DNA of 64,000 nt. Source: Erythroxylum novogranatense. Lineage: Eukaryota > Streptophyta > Magnoliopsida > Malpighiales > Erythroxylaceae. Shown here piece by piece: positions 20,850 to 31,871 of this stretch. The position numbers and the translations under genes are program-made. The stretch is taken from contig CM057227.1 in assembly GCA_029891385.1 (NCBI GenBank), positions 96,477,818 through 96,541,817 of the forward strand, given 5' to 3'. Each line of letters starts with the position of its first letter. Position 1 is the first letter of the stretch. The notes under the pieces are model-generated. The model was not told the origin of the DNA. It did no database searches and saw nothing but the letters and a program-made list of their open reading frames with translations.

Positions 20850-22591
20850 TACGAAAGAGTATTCGACCAAAGTTCAAACCATTTTATCTTGGTGACTACA
20901 ATTGCATGGTTGCACAGTGATCCAGTCCTCATCAACTTTGTAATGTTTTTTCTTATTCTCACCTATTTTCTCATCGTTATGTTTTTGCAGCAGCAATTGA
21001 TCAAGATCTTGAAACTCATACATATGAACAAGTTGTTATGCATGAGTCCTGGCACCATGCTATGGCCGCGGAACTCGACGCTCTCCAACAAAATCAAACT
21101 TGGGAGCTAGTCGATCTACCTCCTGGTAAAAGTGCAATTGGTTGTAAGTGGTTCTTCAAAATCAAGCGCAAGGCAGACGGCTCTGTGGAACATTACAAGA
21201 AGGGGTGGATTTTCTTGACACTTTCAGTTCAATGGCCAAGATGACAACAATGCGTCTTCTTCTGGCCTTAGCAACCATCAAAGAATGGCACTTGCATCAG
21301 CTCGATATTAACAGTGCATTTCTTCACGGTGATCTTGCTGAAGAAGTATACATGCAACTTCCTAAGGGTTATGTCGCACAGAGCACCAAAGTTTGTCAAT
21401 TGCTTAAGTCTCTTTATGACTTAAAATAGGCTAGTCGGCAATGGAATGCTAAGCTCACTTCTGCCTTACTTCAGTATGGCTTCACGCAAGCTACTTCTGA
21501 TCACTCTTTGTTTCTCAAGACAGGGAGTACACATTTCATGGCCCTATTAGGTTATGTTGATGATGTTATTGTTGCTAGTGATGACTTGCAGGCTATTCGT
21601 CACATCAAACAATATTTACATGAGGCATTTACCATTAAGGATCTTGGTGAGCTGAAGTTCTTTCTAGGTCTTGAGGTCGCCAGAACGAAGCTAGGTATTA
21701 ATCTTTGCCAGAAAAAGTATACGTTGGATTTGCTTCGAGACACTCAGTTTTTGGAGTCAAAACCTATTTCTACTCCCATTTTACCTAAAACAAAACTATC
21801 GAAGGACTCTGGTATTATTTTGGAGGATGTTACTCACTATCGGAAGCTTGTTGGCAAACTTCAGTACTTGACTACTACTCGACCCAGCATTTCATTTGTT
21901 GTTTAGCAATTGGCGCAATTTCTTGATTGTCCTATTTCTGTTCACTTGCCTGCTGCTCATCGTGTTTACCGGTATTTGAAGGGCACCATTGGTCTGGGTC
22001 TCTTATTTTCCTCTGACAGTGATCTTTGTCTTATAGCTTCTTCATATTCGGATTGGGGTACTTGTCAGGACACAAGGCGATCTATTATTGATTTTTGTGT
22101 TTTTCTTGGTTCTTTCTTGATTTCCTAAAAAAATTAAGAAGCAATCCACCATCAGTCGTAGCTCGTCCGAAGCTAAAAACCGTGCCTTGGCAACCGCATC
22201 TTGTGAAGTGCAATGGCTTCATTATTTACTCGGCAAATTTCTCTTGGCTCCTACTGTTCCGACACTTTTGTTTTGCGATAATCAATATGCTATTTACTTA
22301 GCTCAGAATCTGGTTTTTCACGAATGAACTAAGCACATTGACATCGATTGTCATGTGGTTCGTGAGAAATTACAGCGTGGTGTTATTGTGTTGATAGCTC
22401 ATAATCCGGTTTTCCATGAACAAAGTAAGCACATTAACATTGATTGTCATGTGGTTCGTGAGAAATTACAGCGTGGTGTTATTGTGTTGCTTCCGGTTTC
22501 TTCTGCCAACCAGTTAGCTGATTGTTTCACTAAAGCTCTTTCCTCACCTATGTTTCGGGATTCTTTTCACAAATTGGGAGTACATAACATA
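20850..22591 (+). pseudogene. copia reverse transcriptase and RNase H relic
   Basis: RT starts with SWHHAMAAELDALQQNQTWE and SAIGCKWFFKIKRKADGS, continues with INSAFLHGDLAEEVYMQLPK and LKSLYDLK-stop, and has an intact GYVDDVIVASDD motif at about 21550-21590. RNase H (21910-22128) reads a damaged ASSYSDWGTCQDTRRS. The tail has SKHINIDCHVVREKLQRGV and ADCFTKALSSPMFRD. Stops and frame changes near 21200, 21427, 21904 and 22128 break it. Confidence 0.85.
22305..22496. repeat. 96-bp tandem duplication in RNase H tail
   Basis: The block with aagcacattgacatcgattg at 22331 recurs as aagcacattaacattgattg at 22427, a step of 96 bp (32 codons). The reading frame is kept. Both copies end with the same gtggttcgtgagaaattaca stretch, so the duplication is recent relative to the decay of the element. 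Confidence 0.85.
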
Positions 22592-22680
22592 TGCTCATCA
22601 GTTATAATCGATTGTATAAATAATTCTCTACATGATTATAATGAATAAGATTTTGCCCTCTGTATTTAGTTATTCTGATA
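22592..22680 (+). repeat. 3' LTR of the Ale-like copia element (shortened)
   Basis: Aligns to 19778-19890 with an internal loss of about 24 bp and ends tattctgata instead of tattctaaca. Confidence 0.65.
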
Positions 22681-23380
22681 GGTTGTACGACTGATTGTCT
22701 TCATAAATAATGTCATATATTTATAATAAATAAAAAATTTTACGGAACAAGCAATAAACATGCATATCAAACTAAATGTTGGAACTCTTAATTTGTGGAA
22801 ACTTTTGGTGGACGTCACGAGTTCTCGTCCCATCTCTGATAACTCGCCTATATAGTAAAATTTTAGAGGGTATTTCATGAATCACCGCCTCGTGTTTAGT
22901 TCTTGTATTAAAGTATAATATTTACTCTTAAGACTATAATAACTTCAAGCATTGGGTCATAAAGTAGCTAGTTCCATTAAATGTATAATAGACATGCCTA
23001 TTTTGCTACATCTGACACAAACTGATTGGAAATTAGCAACTGTCACGCCAACTTAATTAGTTTGAAGGAGTCCAACTAATCACATGTATATGGAACTATA
23101 TAAAATTAAAGTAGCTAGACCGCAGAACGAAAGAAACGACTTAAACACCACGTAGCCGTCATAAGCTGATACAATTGGTAAGGAGTTGAACTAACGGTGA
23201 ACAAAATTTCTTACCAACCAGCATTTTGGTCTCTACGATTTTGGCGTTTACCACTTCCCAAATCAATATAAGACCACCACAATTGGGAGAAAAAAAACGT
23301 AGCAATCACAAGAAACACTAATATCATTTGCCAATATTTCACCAAGTTGCAGTTCTCTCCTCCATCTTCTGCTCCAATCT
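22681..23380. other. intergenic region upstream of the PELPK-like gene
   Basis: 700 bp without a supported coding frame. It should contain the promoter and 5' UTR of the gene starting at 23381. A TATA-like word is at 23097-23104; a weaker one (aatcaatataag) is near 23261. Confidence 0.5.
23097..23104 (+). promoter_or_regulatory. possible TATA box for the PELPK-like gene
   Basis: TATATAAA, 277 bp before the ATG at 23381, within a 40-60% AT context rather than a pure AT tract. If used, the 5' UTR would be about 245 bases, long but possible. Unproven. Confidence 0.35.
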
Positions 23381-23935
23381 ATGGCCAATCTTCGCTTCCC
23401 AGCCATAATGTTACTTCTACTACTACTCAACTTGTCATTGATGAGCTCATATGCTATCCGGGTGAACACTCACAATCTTCTCGAAGCAACATTGCCACAG
23501 ATACCTGAGCTTCCAAAGCCTGAGATACCAGAAATTCCTAAACCTGAGTTACCTGAGCTTCCAAAGCCTGACATACCAGAAATTCCTAAACCTGAGTTAC
23601 CTGAACTTCCAAAACCCGAACTCCCGACTTTACCAAAACCTGAATTGCCAGAACTTCCCAAATTTGAAGTTCCAACATTACCAGAAATTCCAAAACCTGA
23701 AGTCCCAACTCTAACAAAACATGAGTTGCCAGAAATTCCAATGCCAGAAGTCCCCAAGTCAGAAATTCCAAAACCTGAAGTCCCAACTTTGCCAAAACCA
23801 GAGTTGCCAGAAATCCCAAAGCCAGAAGTCCCCAAGTTGCCTGAATTGCCAGAAATTCCAAAACCTGAAGTCCCAGCTTTGCCAAAACCAGAGTTGCCAG
23901 AAATCCCAAAGCCAGAAGTCCCTAAGTTGCCTTGA
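23381..23935 (+). CDS. PELPK1-like: PELPK1-like proline-rich secreted cell-wall protein
   Basis: The 184-codon frame starts with a signal peptide (MANLRFPAIMLLLLLLNLSL, cleavage likely after SSYA). After a short linker it is almost wholly PE-[LIV]-P-[KE] pentapeptides (PELPK, PEIPK, PEVPK, PTLPK), about 28 copies. This is the pattern of Arabidopsis PELPK1, a hydroxyproline-rich cell-wall protein linked to germination and growth; the family identity is well supported, the exact role here is inferred. The ATG is the first in frame and fits the signal peptide. The stop (TGA 23933-23935) comes from one extra T relative to the preceding repeat copy; in the other frame the coding pattern continues to a TAA at 24024-24026. 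The annotated product therefore lacks a conserved-looking tail of about 30 residues. No intron is needed. Confidence 0.85.
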   Translation: MANLRFPAIMLLLLLLNLSLMSSYAIRVNTHNLLEATLPQIPELPKPEIPEIPKPELPELPKPDIPEIPKPELPELPKPELPTLPKPELPELPKFEVPTLPEIPKPEVPTLTKHELPEIPMPEVPKSEIPKPEVPTLPKPELPEIPKPEVPKLPELPEIPKPEVPALPKPELPEIPKPEVPKLP

Positions 23936-23940
23936 ATTGC
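23761..23940 (+). repeat. 90-bp tandem duplication in the PELPK-like gene
   Basis: Positions 23761-23850 and 23851-23940 align base by base (both begin agaaattccaaaacctgaag), with an offset of exactly 90 bp or 30 codons. The only length difference is one extra T at 23932/23933 in the second copy (ctgaattgcc against cttgaattgc). Repeat slippage explains growth of the pentapeptide domain. Confidence 0.88.
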
Positions 23941-24026
23941 CCAAGCTCACACTCCCAACAAAACCAGGTCTTCCAATTCTCGACGATGTCGTCAATCCAG
24001 CCCAAGCGACTTCTAATCACCCTTAA

Positions 24027-26530
24027 CTAAATTTCTAGCGCTGATGTCGCCAGCTAAACTTTCAATTATTTGTTCATGATGTTGTAGATTATGGGGTGGG
24101 ACTTCAGATTGAGAGTTTCTCTTTGAGTGTATGGTTTGATGTATTGTTTCTGCTATTATTTTGTATTTTCTTCACTATTTTATAATGAATTTAGCTTGAT
24201 AAGTTAGTCTTTAATAATATTTTATAAGTTATCATTTATAGAAGAAAGGCTATAAATAGCTAAGTTTGGAATTAAAACAAATACTAATTTAGTTAGTTCT
24301 ATCCCACAATTTCAAATTTCATTTATTTAACTGTATACTTTCCTCCTAAAGAACTTTAATTATCTCCACAAATATATATATTCAAAATTTTAGCATATTC
24401 AAAATTATAAATTTTAATATGGTGAATAGATACCTTTTGGTTTAAAGTATTTATTAGCGATCTATAATAAGAGATTGCTAATCTTACAAATTGTTGACAA
24501 GATAAGCTGATGGAGAGCAAAACTTAGTTACAATGTATACATAGCAAATGTGAGTTTTAGGAGCAAATAAATGGTCATTTGATCGGTATCTAGTCAGAAT
24601 GTTAATTAAAGTATTTTCTTTTATAGAAACTAATTTGAAAATTAACTGTTTATTTTGGTTTGAACTTTATAGGATTTATTTTAATTATAAATTAAGTTTA
24701 TAATAAGTTTAGTAATGTGCTATTTCTACTTACAGGACACATAAAATGCTATCTCATTCATTCTAATCTAAATCATTTTGCGTAAATCATCGCAAAAAAT
24801 TCATTAAACAACAATTTCGACACAAAATGTCCAATTACTTTTGGCGAAAACATACATTTGTTGTAGTGCAATTTATAACATTCAATTGAAACATATACGG
24901 TAAATAGCTCCTCCAAAGCAGTATTTTAAGTCGATAGAAGTTAAGAACTCCATACTTGATTTAACATTGTCACTCTAGTTATTGTTCTTTCTAACTATTA
25001 ATCTTTCCAAATACGAATATAAAACTTTTGATATAGGAGTCGTTAGCATAAAATCTAAAAGAGAGTTTAACACCTAGAAAAAACATTAACTTGTATAAAA
25101 AGAAGATTACAGCTCAGAAAATGAAAAGACAAATCCAAATAAAATCATCTTCATCAAATATAGATTTTCTATTAAAAATAAAAGAACTATAAATAATACA
25201 TAGATACTTACAATTTACAAGTAGTTAGCAACATTAAGCGATGGAGGTTAGGGTTTTTAGAAAAGGAAGAAAATTTTAATTAAATTAAAAATATGTAATA
25301 AAATTCTTAAATGATTGTATATAGATTAATTAAGAAGTTAAGATTATGATGTGGTGTGGATAAAAGATTATGGAATTGGATTCATAGAACCGTAGCCTTT
25401 CTTCATTGTGCTCAATCTCTTTTGTACATATATAAATAATTTTTAGATCAGTATAGCATTGTGTTAAAATCATGTTGATATTGTATATTTAATGTTCATT
25501 CATTGATTGTGAAATTTCATCATCCAGTAATTGAGCCTCTTTTATAAGTCTTGAAACTTTTTTATTCTTTTCTATTTTCCCTTTTTGTGCTAGCTGTGGG
25601 TAGTATACCCATTTTATCATTTTTTGTTAATTATGGAAAATTGTTATTAGAGGCACATATAATCTGTATATCTTTCATAATCATAATTATATATGTTTCT
25701 TGGGCAAATTTCATAATCATAATTAGAGGCTTATTATTTTTAGAACTTATTTTCTCCTGTTTTCATAGATCCCTTAGAAATTTAAAAAGGAATAAAATAT
25801 CAAACTCACGGGTTGAAGTTGGATTATAGATCCTTTTATAGGTTTAACATAGACAAAATGACGTGTTAAAATTATTATTATTGAATAGGCACATTTTATT
25901 TACAATTTTAGTGCTAAATTGAATATTTTATTCATTTAACTTGATAACTTTCCTAATTTTGGATAAATTCACATGTTAAGTTTAATTAGTTACTATTTCT
26001 TGGTCAAAGGGCTAGCTCTTAAGCTCCCCTAGACCCCAAACAAAAGCTTCGTCACGTGACATTGTAAAACTTTAAACAGACCCCTTGTTAACCCTCAAAT
26101 AAGTTGGAAGAAAGTTGTTCAGGAGAGTACAAAGAGTAATTTTCAACATATGTCACCAAGTTGCTTAGATAGAGAAGTTATAATGGCGTCAAATATCAAA
26201 GTGTTAATGAAATCTTAAACCTCAACAACCTATGTTTAATAGTTAGGCACATAAAATATGAAAAGGGAAAGTTTTACATGGGTTTTTTTTTTAAAAAAAA
26301 AAACTTTGTTCTCTTTAAGTATTCAAGTGATGTAGGAGCCAAAGATCTTATGGCGGCAGCGCCTTAACACATAAAATTTCCTATTACTTCTTCAACCTTG
26401 AAGACCAGGTATTAGTCAAGAGAACATTAGGTAAGAAAACATACCGTTTTGGATTAAATTTCACAATGTGCCTTTAGAATACTGATCCAGTAAGAGCCTG
26501 AGCTTGCTTGTAACCTAAATAAAAAAATCA
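24027..26530. other. AT-rich intergenic region
   Basis: 2.5 kb downstream of the PELPK-like gene. It should hold its 3' UTR; AATAAT/TATAAT words near 24180-24220 are too common here to call a polyadenylation site. A CACTA-type terminus is at 24857-24868. An open frame at 25551-25829 is hydrophobic and low-complexity and is not supported as a gene. Nothing else was recognised. Confidence 0.45.
24837..24868. repeat. possible CACTA-transposon terminus (one end only)
   Basis: The sequence ends ...catttgttgtagtg, whose complement CACTACAACAAATG fits the terminal motif of plant CACTA (En/Spm) elements. The subterminal part (cttttggcgaaaacatac) is also typical in style. No partner CACTAC end was found upstream, so this would be a truncated relic. 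Confidence 0.35.
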
Positions 26531-27189
26531 GTGAGTATAGATAAAACCATAGCTTTGAGGAGGAGATTTGGGCTTGTGAGATTGTACGTTAATAATGAAC
26601 TTTATAAGGTTCTACATCATTCCATTATGATAATGAGACTAGGAGAGTGGAACACTCTAATTGAAGATTTAGTTAAAATTTTGTACCAACAGAAGCCCTC
26701 CCTGAACCTTCAAGGCAAATAGTAGAAAGCTATTGGTATTAAATTTGTTTGGGAGATTTTAACTAGCTAAAGGGTTCAATCCTCCAATGAATAAGTTACA
26801 AGAGTCCAAAGGAAATGAAGGGCCAACAGAGAAAATGTTGAAAGCTCAAAAGAACAAATGGAAAATGATGTTCAAGTGGAAAGTTATGTAGACTTCTCCA
26901 ATAATTAGTGTGGAGAGACAAACAATGAAAAATCTAAGAATGAAGATGGGGATTGAATAACAATAGGTAACTATCACTATAACAGATGAGGTTCAAGTTT
27001 AATGAGCCTCAAGATTCTATAGACTTGACTAATACCTCTTCAATAAGAGAAGGAAATAATGTAGGAAACAGTTAGGATTTTAAGTTTGATTGTAGAAGGA
27101 AGTCATAGAGAAGGAAAAAGCATAAAGGACTATGATTAAAACTCATTGAATGCTATTAATTGTATGGAAAGTTAGGGTTATAAATTGGC

Positions 27190-27790
27190 CAAGAAAACCC
27201 TAAAAGGATATATTTTAGAGAATAAGCCAAGTGAGATTGGTATGCTAGAAACCAAGTTTAGTATGGAGAATTTTTTAAAGCTGAAGTCAATAAGTAACCA
27301 TTGGGAATTTGTTTCCAATCATTAGTCATATTATCATTGTCTTTGACACTAGAGCAGTAAAAGTGGAGGCCCTCAATACTAGTGATCAATATGTGCATTT
27401 TTAGTGACTTTATTCCATGAAAGAGCCAAGTTAGCAATCACTTATGTATATGGCTCTAACTATGGTTTTCAAAGAAAGTTATTAGCGAACAGTCTTTAAA
27501 GGATTCATCAAAATATTTAGGTACCTAAGATTATTCTAGTAGACTTTAATAGTGTTATGTTTGCATCAAAAGCAGAAATATTTGCTTGAGAAGTTTTTCA
27601 AGTGATCTAAGAGAGTGTGGTAAAGAGCTGAAGGTATCAAACCTGAAGTTTAAGGGTTATTATTACTATTTACGCAATAAACAAGTTTCTACATTAAAGT
27701 TTGAGGGTTGTTACTACTCTCGAGTAATAAACAAGTCCTTTTCAATTATTTGGGACTTCCTTACCTATAAGGAGACTTCAACTTAATGAG
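27190..27790 (+). pseudogene. LINE endonuclease-like relic
   Basis: Translates as IGMLETKFSMENFLKLKSI near 27238 (compare the LLETK motif of LINE apurinic-type endonucleases), LAITYVYGSNYGFQRKLL near 27431, ILVDFNSVM near 27533 (the GDFN motif with Gly to Val), and LKFKGYYYYLRNK near 27645 (the G-x-x-[FY]-T-W-x-N block). Stops interrupt each segment. A 51-bp tandem duplication (27646 and 27697) repeats the last block. Confidence 0.6.
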
Positions 27791-28539
27791 TACGTTCCCT
27801 TAATCTAGAAGAGACAAAAGAGGCTTATATTATAGTGTAATAAGACGTTGTCTTATACAAGGACGCTCTAATTGATTAATTTAGTTCTTAGGTTTCTACA
27901 TGTCTATTGTACTTCTCATTTTTTATTTCCATATCTATTATCAAATAAATAGAGAAGCTAATTAGGAGTTCTATGGAATGGAGAAGGGAAATACTAAGAA
28001 AATGTGAGATGGAGTGAGATTTCTAAACTACTATTAGAGGGGAGCTTAGAAATTATATCAATAAATTTTTCTACCAATTTGTTTATGGAAAAAAGAATAT
28101 GGAGAATCCTAGTTTAAAAGGAGTCATTATCTACATGCTAAAGGGTAAAAGCTTATGCGAAACAAATAATAGAACAACTTATGTTTCTTTTCCTAGTTCT
28201 CAAAGTTAAGGGGAAATTTTTCATAAGATATAAACACTCAATTAAGTTGGGAATAAGAAATCAATATCTCTTTACATTGATAATTGGTGTTTGACAGTCC
28301 ATTTTCATAATAACCAAAGATATTTTTCATTATTGAATAGATTTCCAAAGAACTCTAAGGTGGAAATATAATACATGTTACCAATTTGGAACCCATATAT
28401 GAGAAAGAAGATGAATATGTCCAGTTAATAAACATAATTGTCAAATTGTTAAATATATCTTATAAGAAAATCCTAAAGAGAAGAGGGAAATATCAAGGTT
28501 AGAGCAAGATTATTTGAATTGGAACTTATTATCAAAGAT

Positions 28540-28880
28540 TTCTTTTCATTATAGTTGATAGCCAAAGAGAAACTAGCTAAATTGAGCCAACTACATTTCC
28601 TTAACCTAGAAAACATATGTTTCTTGTGCAAAACCAATGTCAAAACTCTTAAACACCTCTTCTTCACCTGTAACTTTTTCTATGACATATAGGAATCAGT
28701 TATGGGACTATTCCATCTCAAAGGTACCAAGTGTAACTATTAAGAACTTATGTCATGGCTTTTATCTACTGGAATATCTCCTGGTGATAAAACCCTAATG
28801 TTGAAAATGTTTGGGTCATGTCTCTATAAGCTTTGGGAAGAATTGCAGTCAGGTATTTTAAAGGTAAAGGAAGAAATGTG
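28540..28880 (+). pseudogene. LINE zf-RVT zinc-binding domain relic
   Basis: The plus strand reads IAKEKLAKLSQLHFLNLENI then CFLCKTNVKTLKHLFFTCNF, matching the CX2C...HX4C pattern of the reverse-transcriptase-associated zinc-binding domain that follows RT in plant LINEs. The next part, LMSWLLSTGISPGDK and FGSCLYKLWEEL, fits the usual tail. One stop (TAG) falls just after the His-Cys pair. Confidence 0.7.
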
Positions 28881-29489
28881 GATAAGTAAGAGCTAAGGTT
28901 ATACTATAGATTAGAGAACATGCAATAATGAATAGAAAAGTCAAAAGCTATAATCACTTGATGGCACCTTTATGGAGAATTAAAAAGGCAATGGATTGCC
29001 AGAGTTGATAATAACTTATTTTGAAACAATGTCCATATTATCATTGTTATGGGAGAGTTAGAGTAGCACACTTATAAGGATAAGTCACAAAGTAAATTAA
29101 TGAAAGGAATGGATATACTAGTGCTAAAACTTGGAGTTATATAGCTTAATTAAGGATATCTATGATTTTTTTTTTTGCCTTGTATATAGTTATCAATTTT
29201 GTATTGGGGACTTTTTAATGATATTAACCTTTTCTAAAAAATAGCTTACTTCTCATATATCTAGTCAATTCATTATTTTAGTTAATATTTTTTCATCCTA
29301 ATATTGATCAAATTTTATGTTAAGTCAAAATGACTTTACATAAATGATTTTGATGAAGTACAAATAATGAAAGATGAAAAACAGACGAAAGAAGAAAAAG
29401 CAGACGATAGATGAAAAGCAGACAGAGATTGAAAAACAGACGAAAGAATGAAAAGCAGACGGAGATTGAAAAACAGACGGAAGAATAAA

Positions 29490-29640
29490 AAACAGACGGA
29501 AGCCAAAAGTAGACGGAAGTCAAAAGCAGACGGAAGCCAAAAGCAGACGAAAGCCAAAAGCAAACAGAAGCCAAAAGTAGACGAAAGCTAAAAGCAGACG
29601 AAAGCCAAAAGCAGACGGAAGCCAAAAAACAGATGAAAGA
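29490..29640 (+). repeat. 17-bp minisatellite in Sirevirus U3
   Basis: About nine imperfect copies of aaaagcagacggaagcc. The same block is at 48095-48235 in the 3' LTR with different point changes (many cagacg units read cagaag). Its purine richness causes long antisense open frames that are not genes. Confidence 0.85.
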
Positions 29641-29781
29641 AAAAACAGACGATGAAAAGCAGACGGAAGCAAATCACGTCTGAATCAAAAATCAGTTTGA
29701 GTTAGTTACAGAACTCAACAGAATAACCGTTTCTTTCAAGATTTAAGAAGCAAGCTTCAAGAAGCAGTTGCAGATGAAGGC

Positions 29782-29789
29782 TATAAATA
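29782..29789 (+). promoter_or_regulatory. TATA box of the Sirevirus LTR promoter
   Basis: TATAAATA in the context aggctataaatatgagtcg. It is conserved in the 3' LTR at 48387-48394. It lies about 465 bp into the LTR, after the U3 minisatellite, as expected for the RNA start at the U3/R border. Confidence 0.65.
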
Positions 29790-30435
29790 TGAGTCGAAGT
29801 CAAAGATTGCAAAGTTACACACACAGACACATACATTACATAAACATAAGCGCATGCAACAATTGTTTCAAAGCTTACTTGAGAGTTTATTGTGTAAATA
29901 GCTAGAGCTATCTTACTGTAACAAAGCTCAAACATCTTTATGTAAGAAAGTAGTACAGATAGCCTGCAGAGGCTAAGAGTAAAATAATACTGGCTGTAAA
30001 GAGACTTAAAGAGGCTCAGAAAGAAAGAATACTTGTAAAGTTGTTGAGAGATAGTGAAATCTCAGAAAGACATCTGAGAACTGGACGTAGCCCACGGTTT
30101 GGGGTGAACCAGTATAAAAATTATTGTGTCAACTTCTTTCTATCCTTATCTCTCTTATTGTTCAAAGTTTCGATTTTACTTAGTTTTCAAACAAGTTTTC
30201 GAGAATATGATTAACTTTGATTTGCAGTAGTTCTTGTGAAAAGAACAAGTTTTTCTTTTGACAAAACGATTTTGAAGTTTGAAGGTTTTTCAAAAAGGGA
30301 AAATACACAATTCAAACCCCCTTCTTGTGCATTTATACATCATATAATAAGCATTGTAATAACGTGTGATTCAATTCAATTGGTATCAAAGCTTGGTGTC
30401 CAAGTATCACTGTAACAAAGTGTGGATCAAAGATT

Positions 30436-31871
30436 ATGGCGGAATCACATACGTACATTGCAGAAGGTGCCTCAGTCACTAGACCTCCAGCATTCAACGG
30501 AGAAGACTATCATTACTGGAAAGATAAGATGCGGCTGTTTATAGAATCTACTTATGTTGACCTTTGGGACGTGATAGAGGATGGACCATACGCACCAGTA
30601 GATGAAGAAGGAAATCTTATTCAACGGATCAGTTGGACGGCTGATCAAAAGGCGAGATTCCAACTGAGCTCTAAAGCGAAGTTTTTCTTGAGTTATGCCC
30701 TAAGCAGAAGTGAGTATGACAAAGTCCACAGATGCAATACTACGAAGGAGATGTGGGACACGTTGTCCATCGCACATGAAGGTACAAACCAAGTCAAAGA
30801 ATCTAAGATAAGCATTCTTGTGCACCAGTACGAGCTTTTCAAGATGAAAGATGAAGAATCTATTGATCAAATGTTTGGAAGATGTCAAACAATTATCAAC
30901 GGATTGAAAGCTCTCGAAAGAACTTACAACACTCAAGATCATGTTCGTAAGATCTTAAGAAGTCTACCAAGGAGATGGAGACCAAAAGTTACTGCTGTGC
31001 AGGAAGCTAAGGATTTAAGCATACTAAAGCTTGACGAGTTGCTTGGATCGCTGAAGACAAGCCCAAACGAGACAAGTCAATAGCCTTGAAGGCCGAAAAG
31101 AAGAATCACAAGACTCAAAGGAGGAGAAAGTTGTCAAAAGCATTAAAGATTGAAGAATCAAAGAATGATAACTCCAGCGAATCAGAACAAGAGTCAAGTG
31201 ATGAAGATAATGAGTTATCTTTCATATCAAAGAAGATTAGGCGAATGTGGAAGAAGAAGTCCAAAGGAAGTCAATTCTTCAAGAAGAACAGCAAAGATGA
31301 TGGAAAAGTAGAAAAGACATCCATCATATGCTACGAGTGTAATCAACCTGGACATTACAAGTCTGAGTGTCCTACTCTAAAGAAGAAACCAAAGAAGAGT
31401 AGAGAAGGCAAGAAAAGCATGATGGCAACTTGGGAGGATCTAGATTCATCTGAATCAGATACAATCTCCGAAACATCAGAGTATGCAAACATTTGCTTAG
31501 TAGCCGAAGAGGAAAGTGATGAGGAGGTAACTTCTAAATATAATGACTTGCATAATGCATATTCGGAACTACTAGAGGACTCTCATGCTATTTTGAAACA
31601 GTACAAACTGATAAAGAAAAAGTATGCAAACATACACAAGATTTAGAGAGAGAAAATACATGCTTGAAACAGCAAGTAGAGGAGAATAAGAAAAAGAAAG
31701 CTGTAGATAGATCTGAAGAGATCAATCAGCTGAAGCTTAGGATTAAGATTCTTTCAGCTGATTTAGCTACCTTCACTGAGAGTACAAGGAAAATGAATGA
31801 GATGTTAGGAAAATGTAGACATCTGAGTGATAAAACTGGATTAGGGTTTACAAGAAATAAATCTCATTAGG
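30436..31871 (+). pseudogene. Sirevirus gag
   Basis: The frame opening with MAESHTYIAEGASVTRPPAF then NGEDYHYWKDKMRLFIES is the Sirevirus capsid region, followed by EMWDTLSIAHEGTNQVKESK and VRKILRSLPRRWRPKVTAVQ. A frame change near 31070 ends it after 215 codons; the next frame (31086-31646) continues with a Lys/Ser/Glu-rich segment and an intact CX2CX4HX4C knuckle (CYECNQPGHYKSEC). Then follows a Glu/Lys-rich helical part likely to form a coiled coil (31530-31850). The ATG at 30436 is 44 bases after the primer binding site. Gag forms the virus-like particle; the frameshift and a later stop at 31644 inactivate it. Confidence 0.88.

Larger units (their letters stand above)
19778..22680 (+). 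mobile_element. Ty1/copia element (Ale-like), internally deleted
   Basis: A very short 5' LTR (19778-19890), primer binding site tggtatcagagg at 19891-19902, about 170 bp of unrecognised leader, then a coding relic that begins in the middle of integrase and runs through RT and RNase H to a shortened 3' LTR (22592-22680). Gag, protease and the first half of integrase are missing, leaving about 2.9 kb. No matching target duplication was found (TTAGT left, GGTTG right). Short LTRs and the RT text suggest the Ale/Retrofit lineage; that is an inference. Confidence 0.8.
26531..29150 (+). mobile_element. degenerate LINE (non-LTR retrotransposon)
   Basis: Scattered plus-strand matches in the right order mark an L1-type LINE: an endonuclease region (27190-27790) and a terminal RT-associated zinc-binding region (28540-28880). 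At about 2.6 kb it is far shorter than a full plant LINE, and no reverse transcriptase core (YADD-type motif) was found in between, so a large internal deletion is likely. All frames have many stops. The 5' limit is a guess; the 3' limit is set where recognisable text ends, with no clear poly(A) tail. Confidence 0.62.
29318..30378 (+). repeat. 5' LTR of the Sirevirus
   Basis: Starts tgttaagtcaaaatgacttt and ends attcaattca. It contains a 17-bp minisatellite (29490-29640), a TATA box (29782-29789), and agtctacg-type R/U5 sequence. Scattered substitutions separate it from 47932-48984, so the insertion is not recent. Confidence 0.9.

Noticed and set aside
23470..23995. Several long minus-strand open frames opposite the PELPK-like gene
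   Set aside because: They are mirror images of the short-period repeat; glycine/serine- or tryptophan/phenylalanine-rich low-complexity text with no start context or domain.
25551..25829. 92-codon hydrophobic frame that could look like a small membrane protein
   Set aside because: AT-rich, low-complexity, contains an internal near-duplicate of cataatcataatta; no homologous pattern or regulatory context.
29320..29625. Antisense open frames of Phe/Leu/Ser-rich protein in the Sirevirus LTR (also 47924-48277)
   Set aside because: Produced by the 17-bp purine-rich minisatellite; no stop codons arise by composition alone.
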